Assembly (NCBI GenBank): GCA_033807775.1
Contig: CM066319.1
Span: 162,440,983-162,504,982, forward strand
Length of the DNA stretch: 64,000 nt
From: Saussurea involucrata
Taxonomy: Eukaryota; Streptophyta; Magnoliopsida; Asterales; Asteraceae
Reading direction: 5' to 3'
In this document: positions 19,880 to 30,587 of the stretch, one piece after another
How positions within the stretch are numbered: the stretch's first letter is position 1
Layout of the letters: every line of letters starts with the position of its first letter
Translations under genes and position numbers: made by a program
Notes under the pieces: generated by a model
Seen by the model: the letters and a program-made list of their open reading frames with translations, nothing else
What the model was told of the DNA's origin: nothing
Database searches by the model: none

Positions 19880-21520
19880 AAACTCCAGTTTGCCACCGCA
19901 TAAGTTGACTACCCATCACTTGGGGACCGCTCGGACATAAAACTCCACGCCTAACAAGACAGAATCTTATGCCAATGGATCCGATGCATTACAATCTAAA
20001 TCATTACATGACTCCGATTGAATGACTAACGCACTCAAAACATGTAATGTCCAACAAATGTGTAATTAAATGCACCATACATTCAAAACTCCATTGAGCT
20101 AATAAACAAACCGGGCAAGTGTCCCCAAGACTCATTTGAGTCAAAACCGAGCCAAAAGTCACGAATTCATATGACTATTCAACACAAGTCAACATATGCA
20201 AATAAAATGTATTTAACCCATATTTATGCAAACACATGCTCCAAAGACACGATTAACTCAACACCCCCCATCATTGACATTTTCCAAATATAATCATACT
20301 ATTTATATACCCACAAATACTTAATAACACGATAACGTGTATTTTCCAAATGGTTTATAAAACCAAATGCACCAAGAGTACATTAATGTCAAATAATCTT
20401 CATTTGTGATATAAATCACCAAAATAACACATTGTCAACAATTATTTACCAAAGTGTCTAAAAACCCAAATATGGGTATCTCACGTGATGTATAAAATCA
20501 AATATACCAAATACACAAAACTCGTCAAATAACCCATACATTTGATAAAAAAACAAGTAAAACACATTAATACATCAAAATGGACATTTTTGGCATGTAC
20601 ATAGTTTTAACAAAGTCACTTGAACTCAACTTGCTAGATTTAACCCCCTAAACTTAAGTCTCCTTGGATGAAGACTTGAAACCTTCTAGTGAGCTCTCTA
20701 GATCTTAGATCCAAGATTTATACAAAGTTTCATTTACCACAAATATCCCCAAAGTTACACCAAACTCTAAGAAGATAGAGGTAAATGAATAACAATGAAA
20801 CCATAACTTAAAATTGAGAGAGATGAAAAACTTACCATTACAAAATACTCTTGCATCCTCAAATAGACTTCAAATCCCTTGATCCACTCTTAAAATCTCT
20901 CAAATGAGAACACAAGAAAAAGAATCGTCTTAATCGGAGTAGAAATGTAGAAGATATGAAGAAATGAAGAAAACCCAAGAAAATCGTGTATTTGTGAAGT
21001 TCCAGCCGCTAGCGCTAGTTTCATGTTAGTTCAACTAGCGTGGAACTCGCCCGAGATTCCAAAACTAGCATGAGGCCCAAACTAGCGAGGAAAGTCTCAT
21101 TGGTCACTGTTTTGGCCATAACTTCTTTGTTTTAGCTCCATTAGCAAAAAAAAACTTTATATGATAGAGATCAATTTGCAACAAAGCAATAACAACCATA
21201 ACCACTATATTTGTTATGAGGAAAATGCAATCCACTACAAATTATCTCCCATAACCAAATGGAATGAGCTCGAAGTCTCGGACTGTGGTCATTTGAGGCT
21301 CGGACTATATGGACAGATTTTTGACAAATATCCCACATATTACACATAATTTGTGCAAATTTTGTCACAATGAATCCATAGCCCCAACAACAATATAATA
21401 TTTTCTATGTTTGAATTAAACAATAATAAGTATATCAACTTAAGAGACAATTACAAAGTACCTAAAAAGCATAACGATTTGACCATACGTCTAACACCCC
21501 AAGCCTAATTGTGATCCCAG
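19880..21520. other. Degenerate repeat, possibly an LTR remnant
   Basis: Non-coding. The stretch around 21000-21150 (AACTAGCGTGGAACTCG and GGCCATAACTTCTTTG) resembles sequences I know from plant LTRs. Repeated CAAATATACCAAATAC-like words occur from 20280 to 20560. There are no long ORFs, no PBS or PPT, and no paired ends. Confidence 0.25.
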
Positions 21521-22786
21521 AACAAGTAATCAAGCCGTGTAAGCAATCAGATGGCCATCCATATATTGATCAATGTGAGTAAATCACTAAGTACACAATA
21601 GAGAATGTAGAGAGCAATGGTACTGTGTGTGTACTTGTGTGTGTGAGTATGAATGACCTACTGAAAATCTAGACTAAAGTTACATTATATACTTTGTAAC
21701 TTAGTAATTACATAAAGTGTCCCTCTACATGGTACAACATGGTAAATTAAGCACTAACACTAATGCAACAAGTTGACTCAATAACTTCCAATCAGCTTAA
21801 AAGTACAACAAAAGTTATTGGTAGTTCACAACATTGGTCTTATAAATAGATCACAAATATAATATGTTGGTCTCAACCATCGGATTTGTATATAATACTC
21901 ATAGAATCCGATCAAACACTTAAAAATTATTTATGTTTACTTGTTTCACAAGGTCCATATCCGATGAACTTAACTCATCTGATATTACCTCATTTGATAT
22001 CATGTGATCCCATTATCTTCGGTTTCATATATATCATCTATCAGATATTACTTCATACAGTTGGATATCATCAAAGCTCTCATTTGATCAATTCATTTAT
22101 TAGCTAAATGGTTCTAGTTTTACCAACTTGTTGTCTATCTGATATAGCAACTTCATAATGTTTTATAACTAGTAAATTCGATATATAGCTTATATTTCAG
22201 ATATAGAAAAATAAAGGATTTTAATCGTAAAAATCTTATGACTATGTGTATTGATCCAGAAGTAAAATGCTTTCAATAAAATTGAAGACTAGTTGAAGTG
22301 AGGTCAAAATTATCACCAAAGCGGATTGGTTTGGCATCTAGCCGAAAGAAGATCATTCCAAGTTAAAGTCAATTAGTAGCCTGATAAATACAACTATTGA
22401 CAAGCCGAATCTTGAAAGTACAAACTTGGCCAACAAGTTTTAGTCACCAACTATCTTGCTTGCCTTGGTATGAGAACTTGTACAACATGTCAACCTAAAC
22501 AAGTATAAAAGTATTATCTTATTGGTACCTTATTTGCTTTATTGTTCACTCGACATGCTAATGGTTGAAGTAAGTAAAAATGGCGTCAAGATCAAGTTCA
22601 AAGGTTGATATGAAGAGTACTAGGGTGCATGGATCAACCAATCAAAAGAAGACACACATTAAAGTTGGACAATAAGCATTTAATGCAATTGTGGCTATAA
22701 AATGTCACTTTTGTCTTACAATGTTATTCACATGTTTTTAAAGAACATCCTTGTGGGTTTTTATGAAGTAAATTTGACATCATCCT
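21521..22786. other. Spacer without recognised features
   Basis: AT-rich sequence with only short ORFs. Several GATATCA and ATCTGATAT words recur around 21960-22150. No gene or element could be supported. Confidence 0.35.
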
Positions 22787-22789
22787 TTG

Positions 22790-23853
22790 GGGTGCGTTTG
22801 GTACGGTGGACAGGATGGGACAGGACAAGACAGAACACACTTGTCCCATGTTTGCTGCGGTCATATGTTGGACAAACTAGAACTAGGTAGAACAAGAGTT
22901 GGACACACTTGTCCCTCCTCAACCCCCTGGAACAAGATAGTACAACAACCAATGGACCATTATACCCTTCAAAAGAAAAAACCTAACTCGCCTCTCTTCA
23001 CACCTCTGTGTACGTCGCCTCCATTCCAAAGTTCTTCTTCTTCAAAATTGCTCCAGGTAACGATTTCGTACACAACATATTTGTTACTCTCGATTTATCT
23101 TCGTCCATTGACTAATTTGTTACTCTCAATTTATCTTCTGCCATGGACCGATTTGTTATTCTCGATTTCTCTTAGATTCGATCGATTCCTCACAAGTTTG
23201 ATCGATTTCTCACAAGTAATCGATTTCTCGCAGATTTGATCGATTTCTCACAGGTAATCGATTTCTCTCATATTTGATCAATTTCTCACAGGTAATCGAT
23301 CCCTCGATTTCTCTTCTGCCATGGACCGATTTGTTGCTCTTCTGCCATGGACCGATGTGTTGCTCTTTGATTGAGATACAATTTCTCATCTATGATTTCT
23401 TCCATCTATGTTGCCATGGGCTGATTTGTTGCTCTTTGAGATATGATTTCCATGAATTTCCATCATTGATTTCTGCCAAAACAACCGTGTATGGTTGCCA
23501 AAACCGCTGCCATGTTGATGAAGATGAAGCTGTTTATTTTTAAGTATTGAAACCGCCTATTTTTCAAGTATGGAAGCTGCCCAGAATCATGTTTCAAGTA
23601 CTCTTTTTGGTTGTAAAAAAATCAATTGGGTGATTAAACTAGTAGCCAATTTTGGATCATTTATTAAATTTCATTTTGATTGATTATTTGGTAAAAAAAT
23701 ACTAAAAAGTCAACTAGGGGTAAATTGGTCATTTGACATGTCCAGTTCTGTTCTGTCCAGTCCTATCATGTCATACCAAACGTTGAATAACTGTCCTGTT
23801 CTGTTTTGTTCTATCTTGTTATGTCATGTCCTGTCTGCATACCAAACACACCC
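22790..23853. mobile_element. Tourist-like element with captured leader (1.06 kb)
   Basis: TTG duplication (22787-22789, 23854-23856); ends GGGTGCGTTTGGTACGG / GCATACCAAACACACCC. Ends and subterminal GACAGGA/GACAGAAC repeats match 8709-9046 and 52413-52716, but this copy is three times longer. The added interior has a CT-rich leader-like segment ending TGCTCCAG followed by GTAACGATTTCG (about 22985-23060), then a tandem repeat. Confidence 0.75.
23155..23320 (+). repeat. Tandem repeat of GATCGATTTCTCACA units
   Basis: Variants of TTTGATCGATTTCTCACAGG and TAATCGATTTCTC recur about five times. Confidence 0.7.
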
Positions 23854-24484
23854 TTGAAGAACTTCCTTAGTTCTTTGGATATGAAAGAAATATTTCTCAC
23901 CCCTAATCTTTCAGTATGGCAAATTTGTCATAGTCAGATTGTTTAGGATCACATGTCTTATCCTCCTAACTCCCCCAACAAATATGCAATTCTTGTTTCA
24001 TACAAAATATAGAAAAAAGAATTAAAAATTGAAAATTCTTTGTGTTTGTATTCAACCCCACCCTTTTACAAACACTTTCTGTGTAAGTCATCACTTCCTA
24101 GGACCAACATAATCTTTTATCTCCGTGCAACGGGTTGTTACAGTATGCAACTCTAAATCCTTTAGCTAATTGTGATCACATTTTATTTACCTAAGGTCAT
24201 TATGACTCGGTTTTACGGGCTTAAATGCCCTAACACCCTAAACCTTATATTAGTAAAAAAAATCCCAAAACTAAATAGAGAATTGTCTACGTATTTTTGA
24301 AATAGAAACCACAGTCAAGTAGCAGCAAATCGGGCACAAATATTGCTACTGTGATTTGCATTATTTTAGTGGTGGATCGCCGAAAACATTGGAACCAACT
24401 AAAGAATTTTATATTATATAAAATTGTAGATCTAAATGACTTTATATTCCAAGAATTTCCTAAAAATGATCATCTTGCATGTTT

Positions 24485-24671
24485 TTTTGATAAGGTTCAT
24501 CTAGGCTTTGCCTAGACTATATCCTTGGCAATTTGGAAACAAACAAACAAAGCGGTCGTCTGAGACTAAGCCTGGCCACAGAATGCTGACACCTAGACTC
24601 GAACTCGGTGTGGATGGGATATTCCACCACATCCCCCAAGCCCTTGCCAACACTCCACCACCCTTGTGGTT
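24485..24671 (-). mobile_element. tRNA-derived SINE with 13-bp target-site duplication
   Basis: A 187-bp insertion lies between two perfect copies of ATCTTGCATGTTT (24472-24484 and 24672-24684). On the minus strand it starts AACCACAAGGGTGG, has GTTGGCAAGGGCTTGGGGG in the position of an A box and GAGTTCGAGTCTAGG as a B-box-like motif (consensus GGTTCGANNCC), and ends with a run of A residues (T-run at 24482-24488 on the plus strand). A short hairpin (GTCTAGGC and GCCTAGA) precedes the tail. This is the usual layout of a plant SINE. Confidence 0.75.
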
Positions 24672-24729
24672 ATCTTGCATGTTTCAAATACTTAACTGGT
24701 TGTAGATAAAACAATTAAGTAGTTCCAAA

Positions 24730-25640
24730 TATTGTAGCTCAAATGATGGTATCTTTTGAAAGAACACCATATAAAATTAGAGACACATAAAAAAAACCAA
24801 ATTGGAAACCCGACCTAAAAAACTCGGGCCTAGTGAGCCCGAAGCTCAGTCCAAGGTATACTTGGCCAACAATCGGTCCTGGGTCGGGGCCAAAAGATAT
24901 AAAGACCCAGTTAAGCTTTATAAGGCCCAATTATGAGAACCGGTCCCACTTAATTTTTTTTTAATTGATTTTTAACTTATAAAAAATATTTGTTGAAGAA
25001 TAGAACTGATTCATAGGCGCTTGAAATTCGTTATAGAACTAACACTATATAAACAAATATAACAAATGTGCAATACGCAACATCAACCAACGTTTGGTCA
25101 ATCAAATACACTAACAAGTACATTTTTATTATAGTTGGGTCAATCAAATACACTAAAAAATACGTTTTATTGTAATTTGGTCAATCAAATACATTAACAA
25201 ATACGTTTTTATTTAAAAATATATACTTAAAAATACATTTAAAAATAAATTTTAATAAAAAAATTAGGCCGGTCCCAAACCGGGTCGGACTAGAGCTTGT
25301 TTTTGAATGAAAATCGTAACCGATTAAGGACCGTTGGGCCATAACCGGTCTCGGGCTAGACCCATTTGATAAGGCAGGCTTCAAAGCCTAATCAAGCCAA
25401 AAATTTGGGGGTAAGCATGGGCCTAGGTCCGGCCCAAAAGCCTAAAGTTGTCCGGTCTAAAAAATATTGGGCTCTTTTTCAACCGCAAAACCAAAACCAA
25501 GCCCAACCCATACAAACATATAAAAGCACAACCTTTTTTTTACTCATTGGAAAGGGGCTTGAAAGACACATACTATGAGGCTAAAAATCTATATCAATTT
25601 ATTAAGAATAAAATCGTACTAAAAACCTTTAGAAAAGTGG
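24730..25640. other. Degenerate dispersed repeat
   Basis: GC-rich GGGCC/GGCCC words (AACTCGGGCCTAGTGAGCCC, CCAAACCGGGTCGG, GGCCTAGGTCCGGCCC) alternate with AT-rich DNA. Nothing codes. Confidence 0.35.
25089..25215 (+). repeat. Tandem repeat, about three copies of a 55-60 bp unit
   Basis: Units contain TTTGGTCAATCAAATACA and a variable TACGTTTTTATT tail. Confidence 0.7.
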
Positions 25641-25926
25641 TATCTTGGTCCTAGTGTAGCAAATATTTTGAATTAGCTTCATGTTTATTCTCAAAGTTGT
25701 TTTAAACTATTTTGCATTTGTATTATTCCTTAAGAATCTCTTAATTTGTATGCAATTGGGTTCCCTTTGTTTGATTATAATATATAAATGAAGGCAAGTA
25801 TGCATAAGGGAAATTATGTAAGCAATTTTATAAATGTCATCCAAATCCAACAACCACCCATGTTCTTTCCCTTCTACTAATAGTAATAGATATCACACAA
25901 AATCCCATGTATCTTTTTAAATATTA

Positions 25927-25957
25927 CTAGTTTAGTACCCGCGCAATGCGGCGGGAT
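25927..25957 (-). other. Helitron 3' terminus: hairpin plus CTAG
   Basis: Minus strand: CCCGCCGCATTGCGCGGG forms a stem (CCCGC with GCGGG), followed by TACTAAACTAG. CTRR after a short hairpin is the canonical Helitron 3' end, where rolling-circle transfer terminates. Confidence 0.8.
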
Positions 25958-26074
25958 ACAATATTCAAATAAATGTAAGCAAAAAATAAAAATAGAAATT
26001 ACAATCATGCAATATTCATACGGTTTGGGTTTGGTTTATAACTGAAGTCTTTTATGTCTAAATTTTTGTTTAAA

Positions 26075-26215
26075 CAAAATAGAAATTACAATCATGCTTT
26101 AATCATATACAATCATCACTCAAAACCTCTCGATAAACCACATTTGATGTGTAAACTCCCTTCGGTTTGAACTTTTTGGTAGGCTTCACTAATATCTTTG
26201 TAGTGCCACGTGATA
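26075..26215 (-). pseudogene. Duplicated 3' end of the Helitron helicase gene
   Basis: This matches 30550-30715 almost base for base, covering the last 40 or so codons of the helicase and its 3' flank. It stops at CCTCTGGATAA, where the true gene continues with TGCCACATAAAG, and then runs into the ATTAAGTTTTTAAATTC repeat. The two copies flank a 4.3-kb block. Confidence 0.75.
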
Positions 26216-26440
26216 TACCTCTGGATAACTATTAAGTTTTTAAATTCTAAAATCGCCAGCTATAGATAACACTAAAATCGCAAGCTATAGATAACACTAA
26301 AATCGCCAGCTTAGTTTTTAAAATTAAAATTAATTTTGTAATATCATTTATTCACTAAAATTAAAACTAAAATTAACACTATGAAATATTGATTATTCAT
26401 GGAAGTTGATTGTTTACTTGTTATGGTCTGTTTCAAACAC
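26216..26440. repeat. R1 repeat tail (CGCCAGCTATAGATAACA)
   Basis: TTCTAAAATCGCCAGC and CTATAGATAACACTAAAATC units recur three times. The same stretch follows the R1 copies at 41470 and 47520. It has no coding sense. Confidence 0.7.
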
Positions 26441-26460
26441 CCCAAACAACTCGCTTCCTA

Positions 26461-26780
26461 GATGATCCCTCTAGAAGAAGGCGATTCTTTGGCCGTTTGT
26501 TTACCTTTTAATAGTTCCATTAAGAGGCAACCTCTGAATCGCTTTTAGGTGAATCTTGCTTAACAAAAAAAAGTTTGCCCCTTAATGGTTCTAAAACCTT
26601 CTGAATGATTTTGTATCGTGGGCCTCCCTTAACCATTTATCACTCTAATTTCATTCTAAACAATTACAAAACGATCCTATTTCATATTGTACTATATCAT
26701 AAGATCCTCTTAATCATTCTGACCACTTAATCATTCTGCACCACACCATTCAGCAACTGCCAAACAACCAATCTTTCTAG
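26461..26780. mobile_element. MITE family F, copy 1
   Basis: GATCCCTCTAGAAGAAGGCG then GGCCGTTTGTTTACC at the left, and GCAACTGCCAAACAACC at the right. Subterminal CTGAATGATT and TTAATCATTC words are frequent. Nearly the same as copies at 39358, 41881 and 47935. The outer right arm (TTCTAGAGGGATC in copy 41881) is replaced here by other DNA. Confidence 0.65.
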
Positions 26781-26839
26781 TTACTTTGATATGTGAATTT
26801 ACATTGAGCATGGGAACCAAATGAATAAAAAGATTCATT

Positions 26840-27197
26840 CCATCTTTATCTCCTTCAATCTCGCATTCCATGTTCTGATCCCAAGCAGTATTAACTTCAT
26901 TTTCCTCAAGCAGTACTAATGATGTTCCAGCAGTATTAACTTCGATATGCATAAGCAGCACTAACAGTTTTCGTAAGACACCAGCAGTACTAACATTGTT
27001 CCAGCAGTATTAATAATGTTCTAGCAGTAGTAATATACCAACAGTATTAACATTGTTTCAGCAGCATTAATGTCTCAGCAGTACTAACCTTGATCTAGCA
27101 GTAGTATCTTTGTTCTGGCAGTACTAACGTTGATCTGGCAGTATTAATGTAGTTCTGGCAGTACTAACCATACTTAGCATATCTTCAGTTCCCAACA
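26840..27197 (-). repeat. Partial LTR (U3 part) of a Sire-like Copia element
   Basis: On the minus strand it begins TGTTGGGAACTGAAGATATG at 27197 and matches the U3 part of the complete LTR at 48948-49631. It carries repeated TTAGTACTGC/TTAATACTGC words. It is cut at about 26840 by a junction with MITE-flanking DNA; both parent sequences share a TTCAT/TCATTCC-like overlap there. Confidence 0.75.
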
Positions 27198-27210
27198 ATC
27201 TCCCCCTAAC
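27198..27210 (-). other. Polypurine tract
   Basis: GTTAGGGGGAGAT on the minus strand, directly before the LTR start TGTTGGG. This is the standard plus-strand primer for Copia elements and fixes the orientation of the ORF at 27260-30040. Confidence 0.8.
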
Positions 27211-27259
27211 TTGACTTTTAGAAAGAGAAGTCAAGTTTTTCAGATGATGCTTCCAAAAC

Positions 27260-30040
27260 CTAATCATGCATGCCTAGATCAGGATTCAATCCCAGACTTT
27301 GATTGAGAGTCCTTCTTACCAGATATCTTGCCATCTCAGAATCTTTGTCACTTACCAACTTAGCATGCAGCATTCCAGTCAACCTTTTCATGCTGTGTTT
27401 GTATACTACATCTACCAAATAATATTCATGAAATGTATGATCAAGAGTGATGACATACACTCCACAATTCTCAATGAGCATCCAGTTGGTAATGACTTGA
27501 AAATTCCTTGCTATCAAATACTGAACTGCTTCTGGTTTGAACATTAAGCACAAGTATTCAAGAACCATCTTGGTGATAGACATACCTTGCTCTGTCAGCA
27601 TGTTTCCATATAGCCTCATTCCAACCTTGAACATCTCTTCTATGTCAGATCTTGAGCATGTTCTGATGAGTCTTCCCCATGTAGAACAGACTTCAAACTT
27701 TCCATCTGCTCTCTTTATTCTAATGTACTCCTTTCTCCCTTCTTTCAATGTGTCCCAGAAGATGATCTCAGGAGCCATAGAAGCTAATGGTTTAACTTTA
27801 ATTGGATTAGTATCAACCACAGTAATATACATATCACATTGTGCATTTGATTGTGATTGTACATTGCTTGGTTGACCTGATGAGGTTGCCACTTCTTCTT
27901 CAGCAGCCTTTTGATCATCTTTCTCTTTCACAACTTCCTCCTTAGCTTCTTCTATGATGGGTTCCACTCTGGGCTTCTTTACAAATTTCTTCTTTGAAGC
28001 TATGGACTTTGTTCTTGGTCTTTTGCTTGACACCATTTTGGTTCTTTTGAGTGATTTAGCAGCTTCAGGAGTGGTTTCAGTTGTTTCCTTAGTTTCTGCT
28101 GCTTCAGGGATGATTTCTGCTGCCTTATGTTTTTCAGCAGCAATAACCATTTCTGCTGCTATAGCTGTTACTGCTTCTTTTATAACCTTTAATGTTGCTG
28201 CTTCAACACTCTCCTTCACAATCCAAAATATCTCTGCATCAATCTCGGTTTTAGTTGCAGGTACTGCCTCCTTCTCTCTTTCAGAAACTGCTGCATCAAT
28301 TGTTTCTACTTCTTTTGCAACCTCAGCAGCAGTAACCGTTTCTGCTGCTGGTTCTGTTTCTGCTTCCTTTGTAATATTAGCAGCAGTAACCGTTTCTGCT
28401 TCCTTTGTAATATTAGCAGCAGTAACCGTTTCTGTTGCTTTCTCACTTTCAGCTTCCTTTTCAACTTCTGTACCCTGCTCATCCTCCCCCTCAACCTTAT
28501 ACTCATACTCCCCCTCAATTTTTGCATCCTCCATGTTTATATCAGATTCTGACTCCCCCTTTTTGGAAGCATCAGTGGTTGAGCTTCGCCTTTTCAGAAC
28601 AAACTGAGCTTTCTTTCTTCTTTGTAGCAGCTTTGTGATCATATTCTTATTCTTCTCTATCTTGGTGTTTTGATAAAGAACCACCTTTTTAAGCTCATCT
28701 ATCTCCTTCTGCTGATCCATTACCTCAATGTTGATGTTTGCTATGGTTTCCATCAATTCCTCGTACGTATATCTATCCTCACCCTGTTTAGGAGTGTTTA
28801 CCTCCTTTAAAGGATCATTGGAAGTGTTAGCAGGTGTCTCTTGCCTAGCAAAAGCACTACCTACCCCCTTGGTTTCTTTGCACCTGGGACCTCTGGATGA
28901 TTTCTCACCCTGAGTTGCCGTGAGGAAGGTCTTAGTTATTTTACTACTGACCTTCTCTTTGCTAGCAGAAGTAGTGGCAGCCTTGCGACTCACATGCTCA
29001 ACCTTCTCCTTAGTGAGCACCTTCTTGGGGTTGGGAGAAACCCCTGTGGTTTCCCTTTCGATATTCTCCATTGGAGAATGCTCCAACAGAGGGCTTAAAG
29101 GCTTCGGGCTCTTAGGAGATATATCAAGGGAAGGAACCTTGTGTACCTTTCTTCTTTCAAACTTTTTGGTTATTTTGGGATTGGGTCTTAAGAGAATGGA
29201 CGGAGGGATTTCTTTGGTGATGGAAGGTTGGGATTGGTCATCAGTGGGTGTGTCTAATGGGGGCCTTGACCCTGATGCCATACCTTCAGTGGTGTGGGAC
29301 ACAACCATCATTGTAGAGAACAATGGTGTGTCAACTCCTTCCGAGTCCCTAGGAAGTCTTTTCATATTTGAAAAAACCTTCCCTTTAGGGGGTTTTGGCA
29401 CATATACCTCATCAAACTGAGGTAAATCCGTCAATTCCTTAGTTATCACTTCTTGAACAAACCTTGGATACATATAAAACCGCTTTTTGGATTCCAAGTT
29501 TGATACAAGATCATTGAAAAGCATTGCTGAAAAATTGAACTTTCTGGCAGTGGCTAAGCAGACCAAGGCATAAGCAATGGTACTGCTAAACTCACTCCAT
29601 CCAGTTGTTTTCTTTGAAATACAGTGCATAAGAGTATGAACAAGAAATCGCCATTGAGTAAAAAACTTTGACTTGTAGAATTTAAAAACTCCAATGGGAC
29701 CTTCATACCCCATTCTTTGTAAAGTTGAGTATAGTTCTTCATTGGGAATAGAAGATATACCTGAGGCATCATCTAGTCGAAGAGTGATGCGAATGAGTTC
29801 TTCTGAAACTTTCAAGGGTTTGTCACATACCCTTGTTTGGATGACTTTCTGCCCATCTTCGGATTCCACGGTGGCATTGGCCCAGAATTGCGTCTGATGC
29901 TCGATGTAGATAGTCGGATTCACCGTTAGGGCATAAGAAATATGTGTGGACTTGAGAAAATCCACAATGTCGTGAAATCCTGCGGCCTGCTTTGGCTTCT
30001 GAAGCATCGCAATCTCATTATGCTCGTCGACAAACTCCAT
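27260..30040 (-). CDS. Env-like extra ORF of a Sire/Maximus-like Copia element (926 aa)
   Basis: A single open frame on the minus strand ends about 50 bases before the polypurine tract, so it occupies the position after pol. Residues 1-225 form a conserved globular region (FHDIVDFLKSTHISYALTVN, FTQWRFLVHTLMHCISKKT, IAYALVCLATARKFNFSAM). The middle is Lys/Ser/Pro-rich with a coiled coil (MDQQKEIDELKKVVLYQNT) and then Ala/Thr/Glu repeats (AETVTAANITKEAET). The C-terminus is again globular (EYIRIKRADGKFEVCSTW). Proteins like this are common after Copia pol in Asteraceae genomes; the role is unknown and the env label is positional only. No signal peptide or clear membrane segment is visible. A TATA box and repeat array lie upstream. 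It sits inside the giant Helitron, and no gag or pol accompanies it. Confidence 0.7.
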   Translation of the reverse strand: MEFVDEHNEIAMLQKPKQAAGFHDIVDFLKSTHISYALTVNPTIYIEHQTQFWANATVESEDGQKVIQTRVCDKPLKVSEELIRITLRLDDASGISSIPNEELYSTLQRMGYEGPIGVFKFYKSKFFTQWRFLVHTLMHCISKKTTGWSEFSSTIAYALVCLATARKFNFSAMLFNDLVSNLESKKRFYMYPRFVQEVITKELTDLPQFDEVYVPKPPKGKVFSNMKRLPRDSEGVDTPLFSTMMVVSHTTEGMASGSRPPLDTPTDDQSQPSITKEIPPSILLRPNPKITKKFERRKVHKVPSLDISPKSPKPLSPLLEHSPMENIERETTGVSPNPKKVLTKEKVEHVSRKAATTSASKEKVSSKITKTFLTATQGEKSSRGPRCKETKGVGSAFARQETPANTSNDPLKEVNTPKQGEDRYTYEELMETIANINIEVMDQQKEIDELKKVVLYQNTKIEKNKNMITKLLQRRKKAQFVLKRRSSTTDASKKGESESDINMEDAKIEGEYEYKVEGEDEQGTEVEKEAESEKATETVTAANITKEAETVTAANITKEAETEPAAETVTAAEVAKEVETIDAAVSEREKEAVPATKTEIDAEIFWIVKESVEAATLKVIKEAVTAIAAEMVIAAEKHKAAEIIPEAAETKETTETTPEAAKSLKRTKMVSSKRPRTKSIASKKKFVKKPRVEPIIEEAKEEVVKEKDDQKAAEEEVATSSGQPSNVQSQSNAQCDMYITVVDTNPIKVKPLASMAPEIIFWDTLKEGRKEYIRIKRADGKFEVCSTWGRLIRTCSRSDIEEMFKVGMRLYGNMLTEQGMSITKMVLEYLCLMFKPEAVQYLIARNFQVITNWMLIENCGVYVITLDHTFHEYYLVDVVYKHSMKRLTGMLHAKLVSDKDSEMARYLVRRTLNQSLGLNPDLGMHD

Positions 30041-30134
30041 AATCGTTGTTCTTCCTGAGGATTTTGATAGAAAACACAGAGATTCTAGGGAGAAGAGGTT
30101 AGAGCGATAGAGAAGAATTGAATGCAGAAAGACG

Positions 30135-30170
30135 CTATGAGCGTTGGCGGGCTAAAAGAGTATTTATAGC
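30135..30170 (-). promoter_or_regulatory. TATA box and leader of the env-like ORF
   Basis: TATAAATA on the minus strand (30161-30168) lies about 120 bases before the ATG at 30040, directly downstream of the TTAATACTGC array. The spacing suits a leader of roughly 90 bases. This points to separate transcription of the ORF. Confidence 0.5.
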
Positions 30171-30545
30171 AGTATTAGCCCTAGATTTTCAAAAGCAGTA
30201 TTAACGACATATGCAGTATTAACCACGAAGCAGTATTAACTGCACAGCAGTATTAACTACAAAGCAGTATTAACTATAAAGCAGTATTAACCACACCTGC
30301 AGTATTAACTGCACAACAGTATTAACTACAAAGCAGTATTAACTACAAAGCAGTATTAACTACAAAGCAGTATTAACTACAAAGCAGTATTAACTACAAA
30401 GCAGTATTAACCACACCTGCAGTATTAACTACAAAGCAGTATTAACTACAAAGCAGTATTAACCACACCTGCAGTATTAACTACAAGGCAGTATTAATGG
30501 CTAGAACACTGGCAGTAGTAACTCTTCACGGACAGTAGTAACTAC
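30169..30545 (-). repeat. TTAATACTGC tandem array upstream of the env-like ORF
   Basis: About twenty units of roughly 17 bases (GCAGTATTAACTACAAA on the plus strand, with a longer variant containing CCACACCT). It ends with two GCAGTAGTAACT variants. The core word also recurs in the LTR U3 (27000-27190 and 49375-49600). Confidence 0.85.
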
Positions 30546-30587
30546 AATCATGCTTTAAACAAAATAGAAATTACAATCATGTTTTAA

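Noticed and set aside
27954..28607. 217-codon plus-strand ORF with Ala/Ser/Val repeats (and counterparts at 43322 and 49737)
   Set aside because: Antisense of the Ala/Thr/Glu repeats in the env-like protein. It could look like a membrane protein, but is explained by the repeat codons.
30169..30545. CRISPR-like array of short repeats
   Set aside because: Units are contiguous, with no unique spacers, in a plant genome; it is a tandem promoter-type repeat.
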